DNA of 22,843 bases from an uncultured Gemmatimonadota bacterium (lineage in GTDB: Bacteria; Gemmatimonadota; Gemmatimonadetes; Longimicrobiales; Gaopeijiaceae): positions 1-22,843 of the forward strand of contig CALHIO010000220.1 of NCBI GenBank assembly GCA_938030915.1, given 5' to 3'. How positions within the stretch are numbered: position 1 is the first letter of the stretch; each line of letters starts with the position of its first letter. This document shows positions 15,178-22,843 of the stretch, one piece after another. Below the pieces are notes generated by a model. The model was not told where the DNA came from and made no database searches. It saw only the letters and a program-made list of their open reading frames with translations. The translations under genes and the position numbers were made by a program.

Positions 15178-16758
15178 TTGACCCTCCTGGCGATCTTCGA
15201 GCGCCATCTCCGCGCGGCCCGACGGCGGGTGAACCGGTGCGTGGGTGCGGTCTACCCGGACTGGGGCGCTGGATTGCGGTCCATCCTCCGTGTCGCGGGC
15301 GCGGGCCTCTGCGTCATGATCCTTACGGGGTGCGCCGTGCTCGGTGCACGGGGCGTGGACGGCTCGGCGATCCGCGAGGTGCTCGACACGGAGCCCATCG
15401 ATCAGCTCCACGTAGGGGTCTATGCGATCGACCTGTCGACGGGGCGCACACTCTTCTCGCACAATGCGCACCGGAAGTTCATACCGGCGTCCAATCAGAA
15501 GATCCTCGTCACGGCCACCGCGATGTCTCTGTTCGGACCCGACCACCGATTCGAGACCGATGTCCGGGTCACGGGCGAAACCGCCGGTTCGTTCGTGCAT
15601 GGAGACGTCGTCGTCGTCGGCTCGGGTGACCCGACGTTTTCCGACCGGTACTGGGCCTCGGGCTCGGAGGCGCTGCGAGCCATCGCGGACAGCCTGTATG
15701 CCAAGGGGATTCGCCATGTGGGGGGTCGCCTCGTGGTCGACGTCGCAGCGTGGGACTCGGCCACGATCGGACCCACCTGGGAGGTCGAGGATCTTCGGTT
15801 CGGATACGGGTCCACCGGAGGCGCGTTCGCCGTGGACGAAGGCGAGCTCGAGTTGATTGTGTCGGGTGGGCCGTCCGTGGGTGATCCGGCGACTGTGACG
15901 TGGTCTCCGCTCGGGACGAGCGACTTTGTGCGGTCCGAGCTGATGACCTCTCCCGTCGACAGCTCGACCCGCGTGCGACCCGATTACCTCCCGGAGTCGC
16001 GCGTCCTCGTTCTCGAGGGCCGGGCCGAGGTCGGTACGGTCGACACCGTTTCGATCGCGATACGGGATCCGGTCCGACAGTCGGCCGCCGCTCTGGCGCG
16101 GGCGATCCACGACGTGGGGATCGAGGTCGAGGGTGGGTGGCGCGTGCAGTGGACACGTGACCATCTCGATGGCGGAATCTGCCCGCCCGGGGAAGACGTC
16201 CTGTGCTCGACCGGCCAGCGGCTGTTCCGGATGCAGTCTCCGCCGGTATCGGAGATTTCGGCGGGGATTCTGGAGCCGAGTCAGAACTGGATGACGGAGC
16301 AGACGGTCCGGGCTCTCGGGGCTCGGTACGGAGACGAGGGGTCGTGGTCCGAGGGTATCGATGTGGTCGAGGCCTTCCTGGTCAATGAGGTCGGCGTTCG
16401 ACCTTCCGACATCGCTGCCCGGGACGGTTCGGGTCTCTCGTTCTACAACCTCGTCACACCCCGTGCGATCGTACGGATCCTGACGGAGATGCATCAGATG
16501 CCGTGGGGGCCCGAGTATCGGGATGCGATGGCCGAACCGGGTGAGGAGGACTCGACCCTCGAGAATCGGCTGGAGGAGCTCGAAGGGCGGGTCTTCGCGA
16601 AGACGGGTACGATTTCCAACGTAAACTCGCTGTCCGGCTATCTCGTACGGGAGAATGGTCAGGAAGTCGCCTTCTCGATCCTTTCGAACGGATCGGGGCT
16701 GCCTGCGTCACGGGTCAGGCGAGCCATCGACGAGATCGTCCGTGCTCTCGCACGCTGA
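15178..16758 (+). CDS. dacB: D-alanyl-D-alanine carboxypeptidase/endopeptidase, PBP4 type, lipoprotein
   Basis: 526 residues from TTG 15178. It trims or cleaves peptidoglycan peptides in the periplasm. The three penicillin-binding motifs are present: SNQK with nucleophile Ser105 and Lys108; SQN (368-370); and KTG (475-477). The long insert between the first two motifs is typical of class-C PBP4. A hydrophobic stretch ending ILTGC, with lipobox Cys52, predicts lipid anchoring. The start is uncertain: TTG 15178 has CGGAG seven bases upstream but leaves 51 residues before the Cys, while GTG 15229 leaves a more normal 34 but has a poor ribosome-binding site. It starts 37 bases after the YbjQ gene. 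Confidence 0.9.
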   Translation: MTLLAIFERHLRAARRRVNRCVGAVYPDWGAGLRSILRVAGAGLCVMILTGCAVLGARGVDGSAIREVLDTEPIDQLHVGVYAIDLSTGRTLFSHNAHRKFIPASNQKILVTATAMSLFGPDHRFETDVRVTGETAGSFVHGDVVVVGSGDPTFSDRYWASGSEALRAIADSLYAKGIRHVGGRLVVDVAAWDSATIGPTWEVEDLRFGYGSTGGAFAVDEGELELIVSGGPSVGDPATVTWSPLGTSDFVRSELMTSPVDSSTRVRPDYLPESRVLVLEGRAEVGTVDTVSIAIRDPVRQSAAALARAIHDVGIEVEGGWRVQWTRDHLDGGICPPGEDVLCSTGQRLFRMQSPPVSEISAGILEPSQNWMTEQTVRALGARYGDEGSWSEGIDVVEAFLVNEVGVRPSDIAARDGSGLSFYNLVTPRAIVRILTEMHQMPWGPEYRDAMAEPGEEDSTLENRLEELEGRVFAKTGTISNVNSLSGYLVRENGQEVAFSILSNGSGLPASRVRRAIDEIVRALAR

Positions 16759-16784
16759 CTCAACGCCGACAGCCGGATCCTGCA

Positions 16785-19649
16785 ATGAGTGATTTCGAGT
16801 TCCCGGATCTTCCGTCCGACGAGGATTTGGGGATTACCGACGAAGATCGGGACGCCTACGACAAGGAGTTCGGGGACGAAGCTCCGGACATGAGCGACGC
16901 CGAGGTGGCGGAGTTGCTCGGGGACACTCCGTCGACGGCGAAGAAGCGTGGCGAGGCGGACGCGACCCCATCCTCGAAGCAGGGGGAACAGGCGGCGAAG
17001 AGTGCCGCACGGGATGCGAAGAGGGCCGAGAAGGCGGCGCGGGCCGAGGAGCGACGCGCAGAGAAGAAGGAGAAGAAGCAGGCTCGGGCTCGGGCGAAAG
17101 CCGGTGCAAAAGTCGCGGCCACCGGGGGTGCGGCGACATCGGCGAGTGACGACGGGGTGAAGCGCAGGTGGCGTGGTCCGGTCACGCTCGTCGCTCTCCT
17201 TCTGGTGTCGGCGTTCGCCAGCACGCGTACCGGTCTGCCGCGACCGGTCCCGGCGAATGCTCCCGACTCGGTGTTCTCATCGTCGCGAGCGATGTCGACG
17301 CTCGTCGAGATGGTGCGACGACCGCATCCAACGGGTTCGCCCGAACACGCCTGGGTTCGGGACTTCCTCGTCGCGGAGATGTCCGAGCTCGGGATGGACG
17401 CGGAGATCCAGACCACGACGAGTCTCGTGCAGTTCGGTGAGCTTGCCCGTGCAGCGACGGTTCGCAACATCGTGGCCCGGATTCCGGGGAGTGCGCCGAC
17501 GGGAGGCGTCCTGATCACGGCCCATTACGACAGCCGTGAGATCGCACCCGGTGCGGGCGATGCCGCATCGGGTGTCGTCGCGGCGCTCGAGGCGATCCGG
17601 GCGATCAACACGGGGCCACCGCTCCAGAATGATCTGCTCGTCGTCTTCACGGACGCCGAAGAGTTGGGTCTCCTGGGCGCGAGGGCCTTCGTGTCCGAGC
17701 ACGCCCTGATGGCCGATGTCGACATCGTCCTCTCCTTCGAGATGAGAGGTGCCGGTGGCCCGTCCATCATGTTCGAGACTGCGGATCAGAACGGATGGGT
17801 CGTACGCACGCTGAAGGAGTGGGACACCCATCCATTCGCGAATTCGATGGCGTACGAGGTGTATCGGCGCATGTCACGCGGGACGGACTTCACGCCCTTC
17901 GTCGAGGGGGGCGCCCAGGGACTTAATTACGCCGCGATCGACAACGCCCACGTCTACCATCAGGTCTTCGATACGCCCGAGAATCTCTCCGAGGCGACTC
18001 TCCAGCATCACGGCATTCACGCGCTCGGTGCATTGAGGTACTACGGCAACGCGGATCTTAGGGACGTGAACGAAGACAACGTCGTGTATTTCTCGGTGCC
18101 CGGTGTCGGACTCGTCGTGTACGATGCGTCCTGGGTACTCCCGGTTTCGGGACTGCTTCTGGCACTCCTCGCCGTCGGGGTGGTCGTGGGTCGGCGCGCC
18201 GGAGCCCGGCCCAGGGGTATGGTTGTCGGTTTCGTGGCTTCACTCTTTGTCCTGGGCTCGGCGTACGGGCTCGGCTACGGTCTCATCCAATGGCTTCCGG
18301 GCATGCACGGTGAGGACGGAATGCTGATCGGGTCCGTCTTCCACCGAGAGGGCTGGTACATGCTCGCGCTCGGCCTCGGGACCCTGTCCGTCGTCACGAT
18401 CGTCACGGGTCTGCTTGGTCGATGGGCGTCGATCGTGGAGCTGGCTCTCGGGGCGCTCATGGTCCCGGCCGGACTGGCTGTCGCGCTCAGCGTCGTGGCA
18501 CCTCTGAGTGCTATGAATCTGCAGTGGCCGACCATGGCCGCAGCGGCATCGATCCTGGCGCTTTCGTTGCTGGGAACGCGGCGAGACGGTGTCGTGGGCT
18601 GGCTCACGAACCTGGTCCTCGCCGCCGTCGTGATTCTGATGCTCCAGCAGATTGTGGAGCTGGTCTGGCTTGCTTTGACCTTCCGGCTCGCCGGTGTGAT
18701 CGGGGCCCTGACAGGGTTGATGCTGCTCCTTTGCCTGCCTGCGTTGAACGCCCTCCATCATCCAAATCGGTGGTGGGCTCCGCTCACCGCGGCCGCACTC
18801 GCGGGAGGATCGCTCGGCATGGGCCTGCTGGGCGCGCGTGTGAACGCCGACCGTCCAGCGCCGAGCACGCTGGTGTATGCGTACGAGCACGGGAGTGGTG
18901 ATGCGGTGTGGGCTACCTCCCCGGGGGACGTGGATCGGCCGGGTGTGACGTGGGCCGCGACCGCTGCCGGTGTGTCGTTCGATGAGTCCCGAGACCTGTC
19001 CGCGTACGGACTGCCGACCGGTGAGATGCCGGCCGCGGTCGCGCCCATTTTCGACGCGCAGCCCCCTGAAGCCTGGGTGACTTCGGATACCGTCGTGAGC
19101 GGTGCCCGTCAGGTGGAGCTGCGACTGCGATCCCGACTCGGTGCCGAAGCGATACAGCTCCGCATGGCGGACGGTGTCGTGTTGGAGTCGATCAACGGCA
19201 TGTCCCTCGACGACCCCGGTACGATCCGCATGGCAGAGCATTGGGGCGAGCCGGATGGCTTCGTCGTCCTCGAACTTCGCATGCCGTCGGATACTCCCAT
19301 CGGTGTGCACGTCGTCGAACATCTTCTCCGTCCGGACGAGATCGTGGGAGAAGGCCGCTTCGACCGACCCGGTCGCCTCGCGGCCAACGTGAATCGGATG
19401 AGCGACCGGGCGGTGTTCCGGTTCTCCGTCGCGGAACTCGCCGACCCTCGGCACGCGATCGTCACCGTGCCGGCACCTCCGCCCGGGTTGTTCGACGATC
19501 CGGAGGCGCCGATGGTGGGGGATACGCTCGAGGCCCTGCCGTCAGACTCGGTCTCGGCCGGACCGCTGGTCGGTGACGCTCCGGTGGGCGAGTCTCGGAC
19601 CATCGATACGATGGTTGTGGATACCATTCGCGGAGAGGAGCATCAATGA
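16785..19649 (+). CDS. Large membrane M28-family zinc aminopeptidase, ERMP1-like layout
   Basis: 954 residues. Residues 1-50 are strongly acidic and 53-112 are Lys/Arg/Ala/Glu-rich, probably disordered or a charged helix in the cytosol. KRRWRG precedes the first membrane helix (131-147). The M28 domain (about 165-420) would then face the periplasm: HYD (247-249), Asp259 in GAGDAASG, Glu292-Glu293 in TDAEELGLLGA, Glu319, and His392 in VYHQVFDTPEN, the expected co-catalytic zinc set. About seven to eight more membrane helices follow (450-687), then a soluble C-terminal domain of about 265 residues. The order M28, then many helices, then soluble tail recalls eukaryotic ERMP1. ATG 16785 has only a weak GGA site. 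It overlaps the PHP gene as ATGA. Confidence 0.9.
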   Translation: MSDFEFPDLPSDEDLGITDEDRDAYDKEFGDEAPDMSDAEVAELLGDTPSTAKKRGEADATPSSKQGEQAAKSAARDAKRAEKAARAEERRAEKKEKKQARARAKAGAKVAATGGAATSASDDGVKRRWRGPVTLVALLLVSAFASTRTGLPRPVPANAPDSVFSSSRAMSTLVEMVRRPHPTGSPEHAWVRDFLVAEMSELGMDAEIQTTTSLVQFGELARAATVRNIVARIPGSAPTGGVLITAHYDSREIAPGAGDAASGVVAALEAIRAINTGPPLQNDLLVVFTDAEELGLLGARAFVSEHALMADVDIVLSFEMRGAGGPSIMFETADQNGWVVRTLKEWDTHPFANSMAYEVYRRMSRGTDFTPFVEGGAQGLNYAAIDNAHVYHQVFDTPENLSEATLQHHGIHALGALRYYGNADLRDVNEDNVVYFSVPGVGLVVYDASWVLPVSGLLLALLAVGVVVGRRAGARPRGMVVGFVASLFVLGSAYGLGYGLIQWLPGMHGEDGMLIGSVFHREGWYMLALGLGTLSVVTIVTGLLGRWASIVELALGALMVPAGLAVALSVVAPLSAMNLQWPTMAAAASILALSLLGTRRDGVVGWLTNLVLAAVVILMLQQIVELVWLALTFRLAGVIGALTGLMLLLCLPALNALHHPNRWWAPLTAAALAGGSLGMGLLGARVNADRPAPSTLVYAYEHGSGDAVWATSPGDVDRPGVTWAATAAGVSFDESRDLSAYGLPTGEMPAAVAPIFDAQPPEAWVTSDTVVSGARQVELRLRSRLGAEAIQLRMADGVVLESINGMSLDDPGTIRMAEHWGEPDGFVVLELRMPSDTPIGVHVVEHLLRPDEIVGEGRFDRPGRLAANVNRMSDRAVFRFSVAELADPRHAIVTVPAPPPGLFDDPEAPMVGDTLEALPSDSVSAGPLVGDAPVGESRTIDTMVVDTIRGEEHQ

Positions 19650-20695
19650 GGCGAGGAACCGGGGTGACATGCGCGTTGATGACCGTCGTAGCGCTCTCGT
19701 TGACGGCCCTCGCCGGGTGTGGCCCGACCGCAGACCCTGCCGAGTCGTTTGCTGGTGACCCGGTCTTCGACATTCCCGCTTGGTCCGGGCTCTGGTACAA
19801 GGGCAACACGCACGCCCACACGACGAATAGTGACGGGGACTCGTCCCCCGAGTACGTCGCGCAGTGGTACAAGGACCATGGATATGACTTCCTGGTGCTG
19901 ACCGACCACAACGTATTCACCGATCCAGCCACGCTGAGCGGTCTGGTCGATGAGACCTTCCTGCTCATCCCTGGGGAGGAGGTCACGTCGAGCTTCGAGG
20001 ACGCACAGGTGCACGTGAACGGCCTCAATCTCCCTCACGTCGTCGAAGCTCGCCGGGCGGAGACACTCGTGGCGACGATTCAGGCCAACGTCGACGCGAT
20101 CCGTGAAGTCGAAGGCGTGCCGCACATCAATCATCCGAACTTCCGCTGGTCGTTCGGCGCAGAGGAGCTGGCTCAGATCGAGAACGACAGACTACTCGAG
20201 ATCTGGAACGGGCACCCGACGGTGCACAATGACGGGGGTGGTGGCGCGCCTTCCCTGGAAGAGATCTGGGACATTCTGCTGACGGGTGGAAAGACGATCT
20301 TCGGGATCGCGGTGGACGACGCCCACCACTTTCAGGGCGAGTTCAACGCCGATCGTGCGAATCCGGGCCGAGGGTGGATCTCGGTTCGGTCGGATACGCT
20401 CGAGGCATCCGCGCTCATGGAGAGTCTGGAGGCCGGGCACTTCTATGCCAGCACCGGTGTGGAGCTGACCGAGATCTCGGTTCGGCCGAGGTCGCTCGAG
20501 CTTCATATCGCGGAGACCGGAGACTTCCGATACGCCACGACCTTCATCGGTGCGGCGGGCGAAGTCCTGCTGGAGACGGAGGAGAATCCTGCGGTCTTCC
20601 AGTTGACGGACGACGTCGGATATGTCCGGGCGCGCGTGCGAAATTCCCGGTCGGATTACGCGTGGACGCAGCCGGTGTTCGTCACTCGACGCTGA
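19646..20695 (+). CDS. PHP-fold lipoprotein, CehA/McbA-like metallohydrolase
   Basis: 349 residues. A signal peptide with lipobox LTALAGC (Cys25) anchors it to a membrane. The PHP metal motifs are all visible: NTHAHTTNSDG (54-64; His56, His58), LTDHN (85-89), PGEEVT (109-114), HVNG (123-126), HINHPN (160-165) and GIAVDDAHHF (220-229). This pattern fits the CehA/McbA-like branch of the PHP family, which hydrolyses phosphoesters or similar bonds; the substrate is unknown. The C-terminal 80 residues form a probable beta domain. ATG 19646 overlaps the M28 stop as ATGA, with GAGGAG six bases upstream, so the two are coupled and probably act in the same envelope process. It is the last gene of the sigma-factor operon. 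Confidence 0.88.
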   Translation: MRRGTGVTCALMTVVALSLTALAGCGPTADPAESFAGDPVFDIPAWSGLWYKGNTHAHTTNSDGDSSPEYVAQWYKDHGYDFLVLTDHNVFTDPATLSGLVDETFLLIPGEEVTSSFEDAQVHVNGLNLPHVVEARRAETLVATIQANVDAIREVEGVPHINHPNFRWSFGAEELAQIENDRLLEIWNGHPTVHNDGGGGAPSLEEIWDILLTGGKTIFGIAVDDAHHFQGEFNADRANPGRGWISVRSDTLEASALMESLEAGHFYASTGVELTEISVRPRSLELHIAETGDFRYATTFIGAAGEVLLETEENPAVFQLTDDVGYVRARVRNSRSDYAWTQPVFVTRR

Positions 20696-20851
20696 GGCGA
20701 CCCGGGTCGAAGAGCGCTCCGGGCCCTGGCACGCGGGGAGTAGACGGACGGACACGGATTGCGAAACGGCATCGGTTTTAACGATTCTGTGTAAAGGGCA
20801 CTCTGTTCATTCACAACGGTGCGCAAAGACCCTCCTGGCGGAGCATGAGAC
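20696..20851. other. Intergenic region between the PHP gene and the unknown lipoprotein
   Basis: These 156 bases hold adjacent short palindromes (CGACCCGGGTCG at 20698-20709, AGCGCT at 20712-20717, GGGCCC at 20721-20726) that could form a weak GC hairpin at the operon end. An AT-richer stretch follows (20759-20815) where a promoter for the next gene would be expected. TTGCGA at 20759 has no convincing -10 partner. No T-run terminator is seen. Confidence 0.3.
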
Positions 20852-21649
20852 ATGACGAAGACGATGCGATGGCTTTCACGGACCGCGCTTGTCGCTGTGG
20901 TGGTCGGTGGGGCCGCGTGCGACGACGCGACCTCGATCGAAAGCCTCGATGATACACTGGTGATCGATGCCGCGATGGTGGCGGCCGATGCGACGATCGA
21001 GGAAGCACGGATGTGGCGCGAGCCCTTCCTGTTCGGATCTACGCCGGCGTTGAGCGCGCCCGGTGATGGGCCACACTCGACTGCACACTCGGGTGGTCGC
21101 AGGAGTTGGAGTGGTTCACTCGAGCGCAGCCGAAGCGTCGTCTTCTATGATGAGGGCGGAGCCGAGCAGGATGCGTACGATCCGCTCACGACGGACGAGA
21201 TCCACATCGACCATGCGATGTCGGGCCTGATTGAACGCGAGCGCTTCACGGCCCAGATCGACAGGGAGCGGAGCATGATCGTCAGCGGACTCGCCGGCGA
21301 GGAGGCGACCCGCACATGGAACGGTTCCTCGGAGAGTTCTGTGGCTCGGAGCGGTGTGCTGGAGGATGGAACCGAGCGGTCTCACTCCATGAGCGGTACG
21401 GCCACGTATACGAACATCGTAGTGCCGATTCCGGGAACAGAGCCCCGCTACCCGCTCTCCGGCACGATCTCGCGCTCCATGCTTGCGACTCGCACCACCG
21501 CAGAAGGCGCCAGCACGCGTGAGGTGACCGTGGTCATTACCTTCAACGGCACCCAGTATGCGGACGCGACCGTGAACGGTGATGCGATTGAAATCGACCT
21601 CGCGGCCGAGGATGGACGGCGTCCGTTCCGCCGCAAGCGAGGCGGCTGA
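20852..21649 (+). CDS. Uncharacterised lipoprotein with SG-x3-R repeats
   Basis: 265 residues. An N-terminal signal sequence (MTKTMRWLSRTALVAVVVGG) runs to a probable lipid-modified Cys23 followed by DDATS; the lipobox GAAC is weak. After an acidic helical stretch (25-57) the protein is Ser/Thr/Arg-rich with recurring units such as SGSLERSRSVVFYD, MSGLIERERF and LSGTISRSMLA, suggesting alternating strands of a beta sheet or sandwich. WNGSSESS and TFNGTQYADATVNG resemble short beta-turn motifs. I do not recognise a named family or any catalytic site. It stands alone, after a 156-base gap, and is followed by a strong terminator. Confidence 0.75.
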   Translation: MTKTMRWLSRTALVAVVVGGAACDDATSIESLDDTLVIDAAMVAADATIEEARMWREPFLFGSTPALSAPGDGPHSTAHSGGRRSWSGSLERSRSVVFYDEGGAEQDAYDPLTTDEIHIDHAMSGLIERERFTAQIDRERSMIVSGLAGEEATRTWNGSSESSVARSGVLEDGTERSHSMSGTATYTNIVVPIPGTEPRYPLSGTISRSMLATRTTAEGASTREVTVVITFNGTQYADATVNGDAIEIDLAAEDGRRPFRRKRGG

Positions 21650-21676
21650 TCGCAAGAACAGAACGCACGTTCTGAA

Positions 21677-21713
21677 AACGGGGGTGGTGGGCCGCGAGTC
21701 CGCCACCCCCGTT
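21677..21713 (-). terminator. Strong hairpin terminator between convergent genes
   Basis: AACGGGGGTGG (21677-21687) is exactly complementary to CCACCCCCGTT (21703-21713), an 11-bp stem with a 15-base loop. On the minus strand it is followed by TTTT, the usual layout for ending the minus-strand gene at 21724. It also lies 28 bases past the plus-strand lipoprotein stop and may serve both. A second hairpin, CAGAACG/CGTTCTG (21659-21674), precedes it. Confidence 0.8.
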
Positions 21714-21723
21714 CGCGTGTTCG

Positions 21724-22843
21724 TCACTCCGGCTCGAAAAACCCCATGTGTTCGAGCATGTAATCGCGGATGACCCGCGCGAGGATCTCAGCGTACGCGC
21801 GGCGATTCGCGTCCGAGTCCCGGATCCCGGAAAAGTGATGCTCCAGCTGAATGCCGCTCACCAGCTCGGTGTCGAGCAACGACCCGTGCTCCCGGGTGCT
21901 GTAGCCTCCAGTGAAGTAGGGGTCGTCGCCCGGCATGGGACTGTTTGGGCTCGGTATGGCTGGAATTCCCTCCGCTTCGAGCATGCCGCCAAAGCTCACC
22001 TCACCCCGAACGATCTCGGCGAAGGGGGTCGGTGAGTCCCGGCCGATCTCCCGAATACTGGAGCGGAGTACATAGCTGAGAGAGCTGATCGAGGCGTCGG
22101 GGCGGTTCAGATCGTCTCTCGACAGCAGGTATCCGAGCTCGACTCTGCGAATCGGATGGCCATGGCCATGCACGTCGAAGTACATGCCCTCTCCGTTGGT
22201 GGAGATTACGGAGCGTGCCGCACGGATGAAGTCGTGGTACTCGTTCCACGCACGCTCCGCGAACGGATTGCCCTCGGCCGCTTCGACGATTTCGCGGTTG
22301 GCATCGAGCTTCGCGCGATCGAGATGCGCCAGGACCACATGTGGAGCGAGGCCTGTCAGATCGATGAGGGCGTCGCGCACGGCGTGGGTGAGCTGGAGCG
22401 TATTCTGGTCGGCGACCTGAGTTCCGCCTTGCCGATTCGGGATCTCGAGGGGCGCCAGGCGGCCCCCGTGGGGTGCTGAGATCACGACAGGAAGCTCGCC
22501 CGGGATGTACTCGATGTACTCACGTCTGCCGAAGTAGCTCACACCCGGCTGAAAGGTGGTGAAGGCGGGTGGCTCGTACACCTCGACCACCGCTGTGTCG
22601 GCCGTTGCTGCCAACTGTGCGACGAGTAGCGTCCGACCCTCCCTGACCGCCCGGACTTCGCCATCATTATCGACGGTGGCGATCGTCTGGTCCGCGGTTG
22701 TCCACCGCACCCCGGCTGAGGACGCGGTCGCCCCGCCACTGCCGAACGCCTGCACGAAGAAGGTCTCGGTATCGCCCAGCAGAACGAGGGCCACCTCGGG
22801 TGTGATGCGAAGCTGTCGGACCTCGATCGCCGTGGGGTCGTCG
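21724..22843 (-). CDS. BIG2-domain protein with N-formylglutamate-amidohydrolase-like domain (5' end outside window)
   Basis: The reading frame stays open to the right edge, so the start and any signal peptide are missing; 372 residues plus stop are visible. The first part (about 1-85) is a bacterial Ig-like BIG2 domain: VALVLLGDTETF, VRWTTADQTIATVDNDGEV and VREGRTLLVAQLA. The rest resembles N-formylglutamate amidohydrolase: VVISAPHGG, LDRAKLDANREI, AWNEYHDF and YFDVHGHGH, giving the His, Arg/Asn and His clusters of the zinc site. Such enzymes remove an acyl group from amino acids; with an adhesion-type domain in front, the substrate here is probably extracellular. It could equally act on another amide. 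Its terminator is at 21677-21713. Confidence 0.82.
   Translation of the reverse strand, partial: DDPTAIEVRQLRITPEVALVLLGDTETFFVQAFGSGGATASSAGVRWTTADQTIATVDNDGEVRAVREGRTLLVAQLAATADTAVVEVYEPPAFTTFQPGVSYFGRREYIEYIPGELPVVISAPHGGRLAPLEIPNRQGGTQVADQNTLQLTHAVRDALIDLTGLAPHVVLAHLDRAKLDANREIVEAAEGNPFAERAWNEYHDFIRAARSVISTNGEGMYFDVHGHGHPIRRVELGYLLSRDDLNRPDASISSLSYVLRSSIREIGRDSPTPFAEIVRGEVSFGGMLEAEGIPAIPSPNSPMPGDDPYFTGGYSTREHGSLLDTELVSGIQLEHHFSGIRDSDANRRAYAEILARVIRDYMLEHMGFFEPE

Noticed and set aside
15112..16494. 460-codon open frame on the minus strand opposite dacB
   Set aside because: It is antisense to a gene with all three penicillin-binding motifs. Its composition is Arg/His/Asp-rich, with no recognisable domain, as expected for a shadow in GC-rich DNA.
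18240..19454. 404-codon minus-strand frame opposite the M28 gene
   Set aside because: His/Arg/Gln-rich shadow of membrane-helix coding sequence.
20698..20726. Cluster of three palindromes as a strong terminator or operator
   Set aside because: Each is short, the combined hairpin has only about five pairs and no T-run, and no regulator gene is adjacent.

Overview
The window is GC-rich and densely coded, with GTG/TTG starts, 1-8 base gene overlaps and many secreted or lipoprotein products (signal peptides ending in ...LAAQQ or ...TAAQ). This style, together with a plant-type enoyl-ACP reductase, a secreted imidazolonepropionase-like amidohydrolase and an ECF sigma/anti-sigma pair, suggests a Gemmatimonadota-like bacterium. 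That placement is inferred from protein style only; there is no rRNA here to confirm it. I see no insertion sequence, integrase, CRISPR array or phage gene. The window looks like chromosomal core and near-core sequence.

Layout. (1) 1-350: two minus-strand tRNA genes, Glu(CTC) then Val(CAC), behind a good sigma-70-like promoter, with hairpins before, between and after them. (2) 464-778 (+): a small pterin-carbinolamine-dehydratase-like protein that has lost two usual active-site residues. (3) 833-10427 (-): eight tightly packed genes, in transcription order NAD+ DNA ligase (ligA), family-X DNA polymerase (polX), a Na+/Ca2+ exchanger, a DUF2157-like membrane protein, plant-type FabI, a class-III aminotransferase, a small secreted LipA-type lipase and a HAD phosphatase. 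(4) 10624-13701 (+): a secreted amidohydrolase ending in a strong terminator, then a class-V PLP enzyme. (5) 13798-20695 (+): an ECF sigma factor, a two-TM anti-sigma factor without cysteines, a YbjQ protein, a PBP4-type DD-carboxypeptidase lipoprotein, a 954-residue membrane M28 peptidase and a PHP-fold (CehA/McbA-like) lipoprotein. All are linked by overlaps or gaps of at most 37 bases, so they probably form one operon. (6) 20852-21649 (+): an uncharacterised lipoprotein. A strong terminator hairpin separates it from (7) 21724-22843 (-): a BIG2-domain protein with an N-formylglutamate-amidohydrolase-like domain, cut by the right edge.

How the genes fit together. ligA and polX together suggest short-gap DNA repair (filling, trimming, sealing). 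The sigma/anti-sigma/YbjQ/dacB/M28/PHP set reads as an envelope-stress or envelope-remodelling operon: the regulator sits first, and the last three products act at the membrane or periplasm. This block is the best candidate for something under-described. The M28 protein has an unusual charged cytosolic tail and an architecture like the eukaryotic ER metallopeptidase ERMP1. The remaining genes are ordinary metabolism (fatty-acid synthesis, PLP enzymes, hydrolases).
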